Below are positions 39,351 through 47,553 of a stretch of DNA of 57,194 nucleotides, piece by piece. Every line of letters begins with the position of its first letter. Position 1 is the stretch's first letter. The stretch is from positions 1-57,194 of IMG/VR virus record IMGVR_UViG_3300011116_000623; one strand, 5' to 3'. Made by a program: the position numbers and the translations under genes. This DNA is from a virus. Under the pieces are notes generated by a model. The model was not told where the DNA came from and did not search any database. It saw only the letters and a list, made by a program, of their open reading frames with translations.

Positions 39351-40157
39351 TTGGCAGTTTCAAATAGAAGTGCTACCAATATTGGCGCAGTAATTAAAGG
39401 CGCCCCAAGCCAGACTGCCAACTTAACTGAATGGCAGGATAGTAGCGGTACTATATTAACAAGAGTAACAAGTAGTGGAGTTTTGGGCACTTCTGCTGGA
39501 GTCTATTCCCCGTATTATCAAGGTCATAATGGTGTAGGCGGAGCCATTGCATTTGCAAACGCAACTGCAATAACAATTACCCCTCAGTCCGCATCCGTTG
39601 CATCTTTGATTGTCAAAGGTGCTGCTTCACAAACCGCTAACCTTCAGGAATGGCAAAATAGTAGTGGTACGGTACTGGCATTTGTAGATAGTTCAGGAAA
39701 TATAAATACAACAAGCAAACTTATTGCTGGTAATATCTTAGATGTAACACAGAGTTCTGCTACAGCAACTGGTTATGGGACAAGCGTTGTTGGAGATAAA
39801 ATTGCTTTATTTGGTTCAACTTCTCTTCCATATTACTATGGTTTTGGTGTTCAAAATTCAAGACTTGTTGCATATGTTGATTCTGGCCAAGCGTTTGCTG
39901 TTAGAGTTGCTTCCTCATCTGGAGCAAAATCATCAGGTTCTGATTCTGTAATTTTATATGGTACAGGTGCAGGTTCATTCCTACTTAACTCAGCATCTAC
40001 CGTCGGCCTCATCGTCAAGGCTGCCGCCTCCCAAACTGCAGACCTACAACAGTGGCAAAACTCAAGCGGAACAGTGCTTGCAGAAATTACAGCATCTGGA
40101 TCATTAGAATTAAACGGAAAAGATATAGAATTAATGAATATTATGGGAGCATTTTAA
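39351..40157 (+). pseudogene. In-frame continuation of fibre 4 after TAG (268 codons)
   Basis: Directly follows the TAG in the same frame and holds three further ASQTANLQEWQ modules and a fibre tip ending MNIMGAF. The first codon is TTG but no SD precedes it and no other start codon lies near, so independent translation is unlikely. Either the TAG is read through to give a 1765-codon fibre, or it is a nonsense mutation or assembly error that removes the tip. Confidence 0.7.
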
Positions 40158-40190
40158 TATGCTATACTATAAAGATAGGAGGGTTAAATA

Positions 40191-40496
40191 ATGGCAACAA
40201 CAGTTAAAGCACTATATAGAGGTGCAGCAACAACTAATACTGCAACTACACTTTATACAGTTCCCGCCGCAACAACGGCGGTAATTACAAACATTGTAAT
40301 TACAAATACTTCTGGTTCTCTTCAAACTTATTCTTTGTCACTTGATGGAGTAAGCATTGCTACAACAGTAGCTATCTCAGCAACAGACTCAGTTGTAATT
40401 GATATGAAGCAGGTACTAGGAGCAACTAAAATTATTGCAGGCGGAGCCTCAGCAACATCTGTTAATATTCATATTTCAGGAGTTGAAATAGCATAA
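40191..40496 (+). CDS. Small beta-sandwich tail protein (101 aa)
   Basis: Starts MATTVKALYRGAATT with a strong SD (TAGGAGG). The LYTVPAATTAVITNIVITNTSG pattern is widespread in phage tail genomes for a small beta-sandwich near the baseplate. Overlaps the next start by one base. Function unknown. Confidence 0.7.
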   Translation: MATTVKALYRGAATTNTATTLYTVPAATTAVITNIVITNTSGSLQTYSLSLDGVSIATTVAISATDSVVIDMKQVLGATKIIAGGASATSVNIHISGVEIA

Positions 40497-41605
40497 TGTT
40501 TATAAAAAGACTTAAAACTATAGGCGGCCTATCGTCTTTAACTAGATATGTAAATATGCTATCTGGTCTTGCGCCGTATATTCCTACAACTGACTCTACT
40601 GCTGTATTCCTTCCAGTTAACGCAAGCCCTTATATGCAAGTTCAAAATTGGTTTAATGGAAGTACTACTGGTTTTAACAGCAAATATGCAAATCCAGCAG
40701 TAATGATAGATTATTTTGCAAGAGACTCTTCATGGAGTAGATCCAAAGGATATCTGTCCGTAGTATGGTCCTTTTCACCTTATCTTAGAACATATACATT
40801 TAATGATTCAACAGGATTTGGAACCGCATTTTCAAGCCCAGGAACAATTCCCGCTGGCAGTGGTAATTCTGTTGATTTGCAACTTGATGATTCTCTTATT
40901 TTTATAGCACATGATACAACTCCTTATATGTCAGGATATCCTTTTAGCACAGCTTCGGGATACGGAACTAAGTTTGCAGACCCAGCAACAACAATTGGAA
41001 GCAATGGAAAAGGAATTAAATTTTTTAATGAAACATTACTTGTTGCTTCAAATTCAACTCCATTTTTACATGCTTATCAATTTTCACTGAGTCAACAAGC
41101 GTACGGAACAAAGTATGCAGACCCAGCAACACTTCCAACATATGGAGGATATCTTGCAACAGTTCACCCGTCAGGTGACGCAGTATCAACAGGCGGTATA
41201 TCTGGTGCTTACACATACGCATGGTCAAAAACAAATGGTTTTGGAACAAAATATGCACAACCATCAGGTAATCCATATGCATATTCTTTAGATTTTTCTT
41301 CAACAGGCAATACAGTATTAATGTCGGCGGATAGCACCCCATTTATAAATGCCTATACATTTACAGTTGCAGGAGGATATGGTTCAAAATTTAGTAATCC
41401 TGCAACGTTACCAGTAGGCAGTGTTCCATATTACAATGCTTCAGCATTCAGCTATGGTGCACAGGCAGCAGCAGTTCTTTCAACATCTTCCCCATATGTT
41501 TACGCCTATGCTTTTTCAGAAGCTACAGGATTTGGATCAAAGTATAGTAATCCTGTAGGGTTGCTAGCTACTGGATCTTTTACTGGTGGAATTAATTTTA
41601 ATTAA
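40496..41605 (+). CDS. Seven-repeat beta-propeller-like tail protein (369 aa)
   Basis: Seven copies, roughly 45-50 aa apart, of a unit with STPFxxAYxFS...GYGTKYxxPATLP (for example at about residues 40, 90, 140, 190, 235, 285 and 330). Seven units suggest a closed seven-bladed propeller. Probably a virion receptor-binding or lectin-like protein; the propeller fold is inferred from repeat number and beta pattern. Confidence 0.75.
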   Translation: MFIKRLKTIGGLSSLTRYVNMLSGLAPYIPTTDSTAVFLPVNASPYMQVQNWFNGSTTGFNSKYANPAVMIDYFARDSSWSRSKGYLSVVWSFSPYLRTYTFNDSTGFGTAFSSPGTIPAGSGNSVDLQLDDSLIFIAHDTTPYMSGYPFSTASGYGTKFADPATTIGSNGKGIKFFNETLLVASNSTPFLHAYQFSLSQQAYGTKYADPATLPTYGGYLATVHPSGDAVSTGGISGAYTYAWSKTNGFGTKYAQPSGNPYAYSLDFSSTGNTVLMSADSTPFINAYTFTVAGGYGSKFSNPATLPVGSVPYYNASAFSYGAQAAAVLSTSSPYVYAYAFSEATGFGSKYSNPVGLLATGSFTGGINFN

Positions 41606-41627
41606 AAAATAGAAAAGGAGAAATAAA

Positions 41628-41930
41628 ATGACAGATACACCAATGACACCACTACAGGCAAGACAAGCCGAGGTGGCACAATACGAAGCAAACATTGCTA
41701 TGTACACAGCAATTATTGCAACACTGCCTACAGAGTGGCCAACACGTCTACTTGATTATCGTAATTCAGCAGATAAGCATGCAGCAATTGCATCAGTTGC
41801 TGATATGGCAGATGTAGAGCTTTTGTCAAATCTATGGTATGCAGATCAATGCTATGCGGCAATTCGTTCTGAAACTGTAGAAATGAGCAAGGCTAAGGCC
41901 ATCCTTGCAGTTCTTCAGTCTATGGCTTAA
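41628..41930 (+). CDS. Helical tail-associated protein (100 aa)
   Basis: Predicted all-alpha, with coiled-coil-like N-terminus (ARQAEVAQYEANIAMYTAIIATLP) and a WPTRLLDYRNSADKHAAI segment. Good SD (AAGGAG). Such helical proteins near fibre genes may be fibre chaperones, but this is inferred from context only. Confidence 0.65.
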   Translation: MTDTPMTPLQARQAEVAQYEANIAMYTAIIATLPTEWPTRLLDYRNSADKHAAIASVADMADVELLSNLWYADQCYAAIRSETVEMSKAKAILAVLQSMA

Positions 41931-41935
41931 GCCGA

Positions 41936-41964
41936 TTGCCCAATATATATATATTTGGTATAAT
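41936..41964 (+). promoter_or_regulatory. Promoter upstream of 42025
   Basis: TTGCCC, 17 nt, TATAAT with extended -10 (TGG). A hairpin follows about ten bases further on. Confidence 0.6.
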
Positions 41965-41973
41965 AATGATATT

Positions 41974-41995
41974 CCATGATAAATATCATGGTTTT
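41974..41995 (+). terminator. Hairpin with U-run in the 42025 leader (possible attenuator)
   Basis: CCATGAT-AAAT-ATCATGG followed by TTTT, about 10-30 nt after the predicted start site of the 42025 gene. Its position between promoter and gene suggests attenuation, or termination of the upstream fibre operon. Confidence 0.55.
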
Positions 41996-42024
41996 ACGTA
42001 AAATACATGAAGGAGAAAAAAAAT

Positions 42025-42264
42025 ATGGCAATTGACTATTCAGGTCTATTAACCGATGAGCAGAAACGATCAATTCTGTCACAGCGACTAACACAGTTCG
42101 CCGCAGAAGCTTATCAACATGAAATCAACAAGCAGGTAGCGGACGCTGCAGATAATGAAGAGGGAACAAAGGCAGCAACAGACGCCCTTGCAATTCTTGA
42201 TTCTGCAATTACAGTACATCAAGCCGAGCTTGCAAAACTTCCAGCAGCACCTGCTGCAGAGTAA
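42025..42264 (+). CDS. Small helical protein (79 aa)
   Basis: ATG at 42025 chosen because GAAGGAGA ends about ten bases upstream; an in-frame ATG at 42007 lies before that SD. Helical, Ala-rich (LAILDSAITVHQAELAKLPAAPAAE). Last gene before the strong terminator. Function unknown; perhaps tail assembly. Confidence 0.65.
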   Translation: MAIDYSGLLTDEQKRSILSQRLTQFAAEAYQHEINKQVADAADNEEGTKAATDALAILDSAITVHQAELAKLPAAPAAE

Positions 42265-42267
42265 ATA

Positions 42268-42314
42268 AATAATAAAGGTATGAGTAAATATTTTTACTCA
42301 TACCTTTATTTATT
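42268..42314. terminator. Strong bidirectional terminator ending the fibre block
   Basis: An inverted repeat of about 18 bp (AATAAAGGTATGAGTAAA and its complement) with a 4-nt loop. It is flanked by A-rich DNA on one side and T-rich DNA on the other. It separates the fibre block from the LamG gene and head module. Confidence 0.85.
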
Positions 42315-42354
42315 TAATTAGATATAGAAAATAAATGATATTTCATATGGTAAG

Positions 42355-42383
42355 TTTACCGCATACTCAAATTAAGGTATAAT
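42355..42383 (+). promoter_or_regulatory. Leaderless-type promoter of 42390
   Basis: TTTACC, 17 nt, TATAAT; the ATG at 42390 begins six bases after the -10 and no SD is present. Confidence 0.6.
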
Positions 42384-42389
42384 CTAAAT

Positions 42390-44162
42390 ATGTCATATAA
42401 ACTAAAAGTAATAAAAGACTCACCAGTAGGGTTTTGGATGTTGGATGAAACATCTGGCACTACCGCTAATGATATATCTGGATGCGGTAATAATGGAGTA
42501 TATCAAGGAGACCTAGTAGATGTTTTTCTTCCCCTAACATCTGGTGGTAGCCATGCTGCCAATATAACAAATACAAATTATATGACTGTTCCAGTAACAT
42601 ATGATTACTATGGCTCCACCGCCTCTGGCGGATTAGGAACAAAGTATACCTCAGACAATGATTTTACTTTAGAGGCCTGGATATATACTAGAATATCTAC
42701 AACCAATATAGCAACTATATTTGCAGATCCTACAAATAACGTAGGGCTATTCTGGCAACGTGGAAATTTAATATTTAAATTAAACGCTGAAGTCTTAAAC
42801 TATACAGTTCCAAATTTTAAAAAGTCTTTACATATAGTAGCAGTATATTCAGTTACGGCTATGTCTATATATGTGGATGGTCAAATAGTAGCAACTAAAT
42901 ATTTATCAGATTTTGAGTTTACCAATACATCTTTAAATCTACAAATTGGTACTACAGGACATGCCTCTGATTCTTTTATTGTAGATGATCCAGCGGTATA
43001 TAGATATGCCCTCAGTTCATCTCAAATATTAAATCATTATAATGATAACGGATTTGTAAATCCTATTCAAATTGCTTATCCAGATGGCGGACAACTATTT
43101 GAATTTTATGACAATGGTATAAACAGACAATATAGATATAGTTATCCAGCAAATAAATCCTGGGATTATTTTTTAACAAGTGACTTATATTATGATGGAA
43201 TAGAAAATTCTATAGCCATCGCATATTCAGCATCTGCAGTATCTAAAACGGTATACTTAACAGATCTAGTGTCCATTCCATTGGGTATAACTATGGACTC
43301 TTCTAAAATTGAATGGGAGGGTGATAATGGAATAATGGTAGAAACAAGTATAGATAATTCTACTTGGGTTCAATGCATGAATGGAGAATCTATACCTCAA
43401 TATAAATTAGGAAGTTTCAATTCATCAGGCCTTGTCTATATTAAAGTAACTATGTCTACAACTGACAATAGTAAATATCTACCTAAGCTTTATAATTTAA
43501 CCCTTTCTTTTTATAATGATCAGGTAGTATATGCTCAAAATGCTGGAAGCTATATGTCGACATTTGATGGATTAGCTGGGGTAAGTAATCCAGCAATTAG
43601 TCTAGGCCAAGATAAGTATCCTATACTTTCTAGAAATTTTAAAAATGGGCTTAGGGTGTCTACGGATGCTGGTTTTTATATTAATGCTAATATTCCAGTT
43701 AAGACTATAGAATTTTTTTATACCCCAGATGACCTAACAAATAGCGGACTAGTAAATTCAACTGCTACCAACGGGTATGCTGCTTCAAACTATTCTTGGA
43801 ATAATGCGGGAGCAATTAGTAAAACTAATATAAATTCAATATATGTTAATGGTGTCAATAAAACATCTGCTACAAGCGTCTCAGACGTCTTTACAGCCGA
43901 CGATCTCCATCATGTAGTCATAACATATACCTCAGCCATTTCAGGGGCTATAAGGTTCAGTTACTCCTTAATTGGAACGGTAGGATCATTAATACAGAAT
44001 TTAGGACTATACGAAACTCAGTTTACTGGTAGCCAAATATTAAACCACTATGATCTATATATTAGCAAAGCTTCTGCTATAGCCGAAGATTCTACAATTA
44101 CCTTGACAGAAAATTCAGTTGAGGCCTATAATAATGAATGGTTGGTAATTCAAAACGTATAA
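42390..44162 (+). CDS. LamG-like tail/virion protein (590 aa)
   Basis: N-terminal VIKDSPVGFWMLDETSGTTANDISGCGNNGVYQG is the start of a concanavalin/LamG jelly roll, continued by DFTLEAWIYT, LHIVAVYSVTAMSIYVDGQIVAT and IDDPAVYRYALSSSQILNHY (about residues 8-215). A second, divergent LamG unit covers about 390-560, again ending in a SQILNHY motif. Likely a carbohydrate-binding virion protein. It stands alone, after the terminator and before the head operon. Confidence 0.8.
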   Translation: MSYKLKVIKDSPVGFWMLDETSGTTANDISGCGNNGVYQGDLVDVFLPLTSGGSHAANITNTNYMTVPVTYDYYGSTASGGLGTKYTSDNDFTLEAWIYTRISTTNIATIFADPTNNVGLFWQRGNLIFKLNAEVLNYTVPNFKKSLHIVAVYSVTAMSIYVDGQIVATKYLSDFEFTNTSLNLQIGTTGHASDSFIVDDPAVYRYALSSSQILNHYNDNGFVNPIQIAYPDGGQLFEFYDNGINRQYRYSYPANKSWDYFLTSDLYYDGIENSIAIAYSASAVSKTVYLTDLVSIPLGITMDSSKIEWEGDNGIMVETSIDNSTWVQCMNGESIPQYKLGSFNSSGLVYIKVTMSTTDNSKYLPKLYNLTLSFYNDQVVYAQNAGSYMSTFDGLAGVSNPAISLGQDKYPILSRNFKNGLRVSTDAGFYINANIPVKTIEFFYTPDDLTNSGLVNSTATNGYAASNYSWNNAGAISKTNINSIYVNGVNKTSATSVSDVFTADDLHHVVITYTSAISGAIRFSYSLIGTVGSLIQNLGLYETQFTGSQILNHYDLYISKASAIAEDSTITLTENSVEAYNNEWLVIQNV

Positions 44163-44175
44163 TTTGTCACAGAGC

Positions 44176-44204
44176 TTGACAAAATCTGGACTTTAACTTA
44201 AAAG
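44176..44204 (+). promoter_or_regulatory. Promoter of the head operon
   Basis: TTGACA, 17 nt, TAAAAG. A second -10-like TAAAAT lies 9 nt before the 44225 ATG and could give a nearly leaderless transcript. No clear SD precedes 44225. Confidence 0.5.
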
Positions 44205-44224
44205 AATGGTAAAATGAATACCTG

Positions 44225-44560
44225 ATGGATATTAAAAGAGTAAAGCAAAGTGTTGTAGAAGAGACTACCCTAGGAATTTATGTGTGGGAAATTGATGGTA
44301 AATGGGTGGGAGATGATGAAGGCAACTATTTATCCGTCACCTCTAAAAAGGGCAATAGAGAAAGAATTGAGCAATTAAGAAAAGCCGTTGCTCATTATGG
44401 TATTAATAGAGGCGAACCAAAGTTTTTAGCAGGACGTAGAAAAATTGATGACGAGGAATATCAGTATCAGCAACAAAGATTAAAGTGGGGTTTAACACCA
44501 GATCCTCTGGATATAGGTGAATACAAAGATCAAATGAGAGCAGCAAAAGGGGCTAAGTAA
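44225..44560 (+). CDS. Hypothetical protein before portal (111 aa)
   Basis: Unrecognised. Starts MDIKRVKQSVVEETTLGIYVWEIDGKWVGDDEGNYLSV and ends in a basic helix (KDQMRAAKGAK). Ends directly before the portal ATG. Small proteins at this place are sometimes small terminase subunits or portal partners, but no diagnostic motif is visible. Confidence 0.65.
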   Translation: MDIKRVKQSVVEETTLGIYVWEIDGKWVGDDEGNYLSVTSKKGNRERIEQLRKAVAHYGINRGEPKFLAGRRKIDDEEYQYQQQRLKWGLTPDPLDIGEYKDQMRAAKGAK

Positions 44561-46144
44561 ATGGAATTCATTGAAGACAACGAAGAAGTATCCAATCAAA
44601 TAAATATTTCAGATCAATCTGATTGGATTAAATTTAACAATAAGCCAGTCGTTGTAACTGACCCATTTAAAATTGAAGGCGAAGAATTAAAAAAGGTTAA
44701 TGGATTAAGTCCATCATTTCGTCGTAAAGTGTCAAGAGATTTACAAAAACGATTTGTAGGTCAAGAAGGAACCGCTACTCAACAAAATTTAATGGCACAA
44801 GCCGTAACTGGCTATGCAATGTTCGATCTTATCGAGCCACCATATAATCTAGAATACCTTTCACGTATTTATGAATTTTCACCATACAACTATGCAGCAA
44901 TTAATGCCAAGGTAGCAAATATCGTTGGCCTAGGATTTTCTTTTGTTGAAACACGTAAAGCAAATGAAGCACTAGATAATATTACAGATGAAAGACAATT
45001 AGAAAGAGCTCGTCGTAAACTAAATAAACTTCGTCAGGATCTTGAATCTTGGCTAGAAGAAACAAATGAGGAAGAAACATTTACAGAAACTTTAATTAAA
45101 GCATACGTAGACCTTGAAGCAACAGGTAATGGTTATATTGAAATTGGAAGAACAACAGCAGGTAATATAGGATATATCGGACATATCCCTTCAAAGACAA
45201 TGCGTGTTCGTCGTTTACGTGATGGATTTATTCAATTGCTTTATGGTAAGGCAGTATTCTTCCGCAATTTTGGAGATCAAGAAACACCTAATCCAATTTC
45301 AGACGGATCAGATAGACCAAATGAGATTATTCATCTAAAGAAATATACACCAATGAATAACTACTACGGTATTGCAGACATTGTAGCGGCTCAAAATGCT
45401 ATGGCTGGAAATGAGTTTGCTGGTAAATACAACCTTGATTACTTTGAGAACAAGGCGGTCCCAAGATATATTATTACAGTAAAAGGTGCAAAACTTTCTC
45501 CTGAGTCTGAGCGTAAATTATTAGAATTTTTCCAGGTGGGACTAAGAGGAAAAAATCATAGATCATTATATGTTCCCCTGCCAGCAGATAGTCCTGATTC
45601 AAAAGTAGAATTTAAGATGGAGCCAATAGAGGCAAACGCCCAAGAGTCTTCATTTAACGTATATCGTAAATCCAATAGAGATGAAATTCTTTTGGCACAC
45701 AGAGTACCTATTAGCAAAATTGGTTTACCTGAAGGAGTTAATTTAGCTTCAGCCAGAGATTCAGATAAAATGTTTAAAGAGCAGGTATGTCGTCCAGCCC
45801 AAGATATTTTAGAAAAGAAATTAAATAAAATTATTGAGGAAAAGACAGATGTTCTATTAATTAAATTTAATGAGTTAACTTTGACCGATGAGGATACTCA
45901 GTCTAAGATAGATGAGAGATATTTAAGGATGCAGGTAATTACTCCTAATGAGGTAAGAATTAGAAAAGGCATGGTTCCAATTGATGGTGGAGATTCAATA
46001 GTTCAATTAAAGCCACAACAGGCTGCCGAGCAAACCGCACAAGCTATGAACTCTCGTCAAAGAACTCAGGAACGGGATGCTAATTCTCCAGATATTTCTG
46101 GGGAGGCTAGAAATCCAAAAGGCGAAGGTAGAGTAACCGCTTAA
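44561..46144 (+). CDS. Portal protein (527 aa)
   Basis: Forms the dodecameric ring for DNA entry at one capsid vertex. Seen: FSPYNYAAINAKVANIVGLGFSF near residue 105, DLEATGNGYIEIGRTTAGNIGYIGHIPSKTMRVRR, IIHLKKYTPMNNYYGIADIVAAQNA, a central YNLDYFENKAVPRYII, and a C-terminal MPxxxIGxPE-like segment (HRVPISKIGLPEGVN). Typical of HK97/SPP1-like portals of about 500 aa. Followed by the prohead protease. Confidence 0.9.
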   Translation: MEFIEDNEEVSNQINISDQSDWIKFNNKPVVVTDPFKIEGEELKKVNGLSPSFRRKVSRDLQKRFVGQEGTATQQNLMAQAVTGYAMFDLIEPPYNLEYLSRIYEFSPYNYAAINAKVANIVGLGFSFVETRKANEALDNITDERQLERARRKLNKLRQDLESWLEETNEEETFTETLIKAYVDLEATGNGYIEIGRTTAGNIGYIGHIPSKTMRVRRLRDGFIQLLYGKAVFFRNFGDQETPNPISDGSDRPNEIIHLKKYTPMNNYYGIADIVAAQNAMAGNEFAGKYNLDYFENKAVPRYIITVKGAKLSPESERKLLEFFQVGLRGKNHRSLYVPLPADSPDSKVEFKMEPIEANAQESSFNVYRKSNRDEILLAHRVPISKIGLPEGVNLASARDSDKMFKEQVCRPAQDILEKKLNKIIEEKTDVLLIKFNELTLTDEDTQSKIDERYLRMQVITPNEVRIRKGMVPIDGGDSIVQLKPQQAAEQTAQAMNSRQRTQERDANSPDISGEARNPKGEGRVTA

Positions 46145-46199
46145 TTATTAGGCAACCAGTTATTTGCCTTTTGATGTATACAAAGATAAAATTAAGCAT

Positions 46200-47534
46200 A
46201 TGAATATTGAAAAATCCAATTGGTCGTCTAATGGCGATAACATTGTTTTATCTGTTCCATTCACAAAAGTTAATCGTGAAAAGAGAACGGTATCTGGATT
46301 TGCAACACTAGATAATCTAGATCAAACTGGCGATGTAGTAACAGCAGAAGCAAGCCTAAAAGCATTTGAAAGCTTTAGAGGTAATCTTCGTGAGATGCAT
46401 CAACCAATGGCGGTTGGTAAAGTTGTTTCATTTAAACCAGAAACATACTATGATCCAAAATCAAAAGAATTTTTTAACGGAGTATATGTAGATGCATATA
46501 TCTCAAAGGGTGCCCAGGATACTTGGGAAAAAGTTCTAGACGGAACTTTAGCAGGATTTTCAATTGGCGGAAAAATCAAAGAGTCTGATAATGAAGTAAA
46601 TAAAGCAACAGGACAGACCGTTAGATTTATTAAAGATTATGATCTTATGGAGTTATCAATTGTAGATTCTCCAGCGAATGAATTATGTAACATTCTTTCT
46701 ATTCAGAAAGTAAATGGACAATTAGTATTTAAAGGTATGGCCGCAGAGGTCGTAACCGAAAACATTTTTTATTGTGAAGAGAGTGATTCTGTATTTATCT
46801 CAACAGATAAAACATATGAATCACCAGTGTCTGGTAAGCCAGCAGAGTTAATTGGTTGGGTTGAAAGCTCAGACGTTAACAAATCAAAAGAGATCGATAG
46901 AATTCTTGCTTCATTTAAGAAGACAAGATTACCGTTGCCTGCAATACAAACAATTGCAAAACAGGCAAACGCAGAAGGAGGTAATGAAGTGTCAGAAAAC
47001 ACAGAAAACGTAGTTGTGGAAGATGCAGTTGCAGAAGCAGCAGCACCAGAAGCAGCCGTAGAAACTCCAGCAGTTGCAGAAGATGCAGCAGTTGAGAACG
47101 CACCTGTAGAGAATACAGATGCAGACGCTTCTGCCGAGACTCTGGAAAAGGCAGCCGACGTATCAGAAGTTGAGGTTGATGAACCTGATTTTGCAAAGAT
47201 GCTAGGTGACCTAAAAGGCTTTTTCTCAGAAACTTTAAATAAAGCTTCAGAGATTAACGCAGCTCAGGTTTCAACAATTAAAGAAACAGTAGAAACATTC
47301 AGCAAGAGCGTTGACAGCCGAATTTCAGAATTGGCAGAACAACACACGGCATTAAGCAATGCTGTAACAGAAATACGCAACACCATTAATGGTGTAGAAA
47401 AGCGTGTTGATGCAGTAGAAAATGAGACTGCAATTAAGAAGTCCTCAGACCTTGGCGGGTCTCAGGAAGTAACAATTAAAAAATCTAAATGGAACGGTTC
47501 TTTCCTCGGTTCCGTACAGGAAATTTTCAATTAA
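46200..47534 (+). CDS. Prohead protease with scaffold-like C-terminus (444 aa)
   Basis: XkdF-like serine protease domain (about residues 10-160): VNREKRTVSGFATLDNLDQTGDVV, LREMHQPMAVGKVVSF with the probable catalytic His, GTLAGFSIGGKI, then LMELSIVDSPANE with the probable Ser. Residues 260-320 are an Ala/Glu/Pro-rich linker and 330-425 a coiled coil, as expected for a fused scaffold. ATG 46200 is used; a TTG at 46164 in frame is an alternative. SD weak for both. Confidence 0.85.
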   Translation: MNIEKSNWSSNGDNIVLSVPFTKVNREKRTVSGFATLDNLDQTGDVVTAEASLKAFESFRGNLREMHQPMAVGKVVSFKPETYYDPKSKEFFNGVYVDAYISKGAQDTWEKVLDGTLAGFSIGGKIKESDNEVNKATGQTVRFIKDYDLMELSIVDSPANELCNILSIQKVNGQLVFKGMAAEVVTENIFYCEESDSVFISTDKTYESPVSGKPAELIGWVESSDVNKSKEIDRILASFKKTRLPLPAIQTIAKQANAEGGNEVSENTENVVVEDAVAEAAAPEAAVETPAVAEDAAVENAPVENTDADASAETLEKAADVSEVEVDEPDFAKMLGDLKGFFSETLNKASEINAAQVSTIKETVETFSKSVDSRISELAEQHTALSNAVTEIRNTINGVEKRVDAVENETAIKKSSDLGGSQEVTIKKSKWNGSFLGSVQEIFN

Positions 47535-47553
47535 AAAAAAGGTAGGTAAAATA

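Larger units (their letters stand above)
20514..40157 (+). repeat. Array of ~50 degenerate ASQTANLQEWQ fibre modules
   Basis: Across four giant fibres about fifty copies of a 30-40-bp coding motif (SQTANLQEWQ or SQTADLQQWQ plus following D/NSAGTVLA) recur. Copies are spread at 150-350-bp intervals with third-position differences. My count is 12 at 20514-25025, 12 at 25060-28419, 9 at 30730-34263 and 14 plus 3 at 34860-40157. Sequence between the motifs varies strongly. Confidence 0.85.

Noticed and set aside
20514-40157. Could the regular short repeats be a CRISPR array or a diversity-generating retroelement template
   Set aside because: The repeats are protein-coding, degenerate at third positions and irregularly spaced. 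No reverse transcriptase or Cas gene is present in the window.
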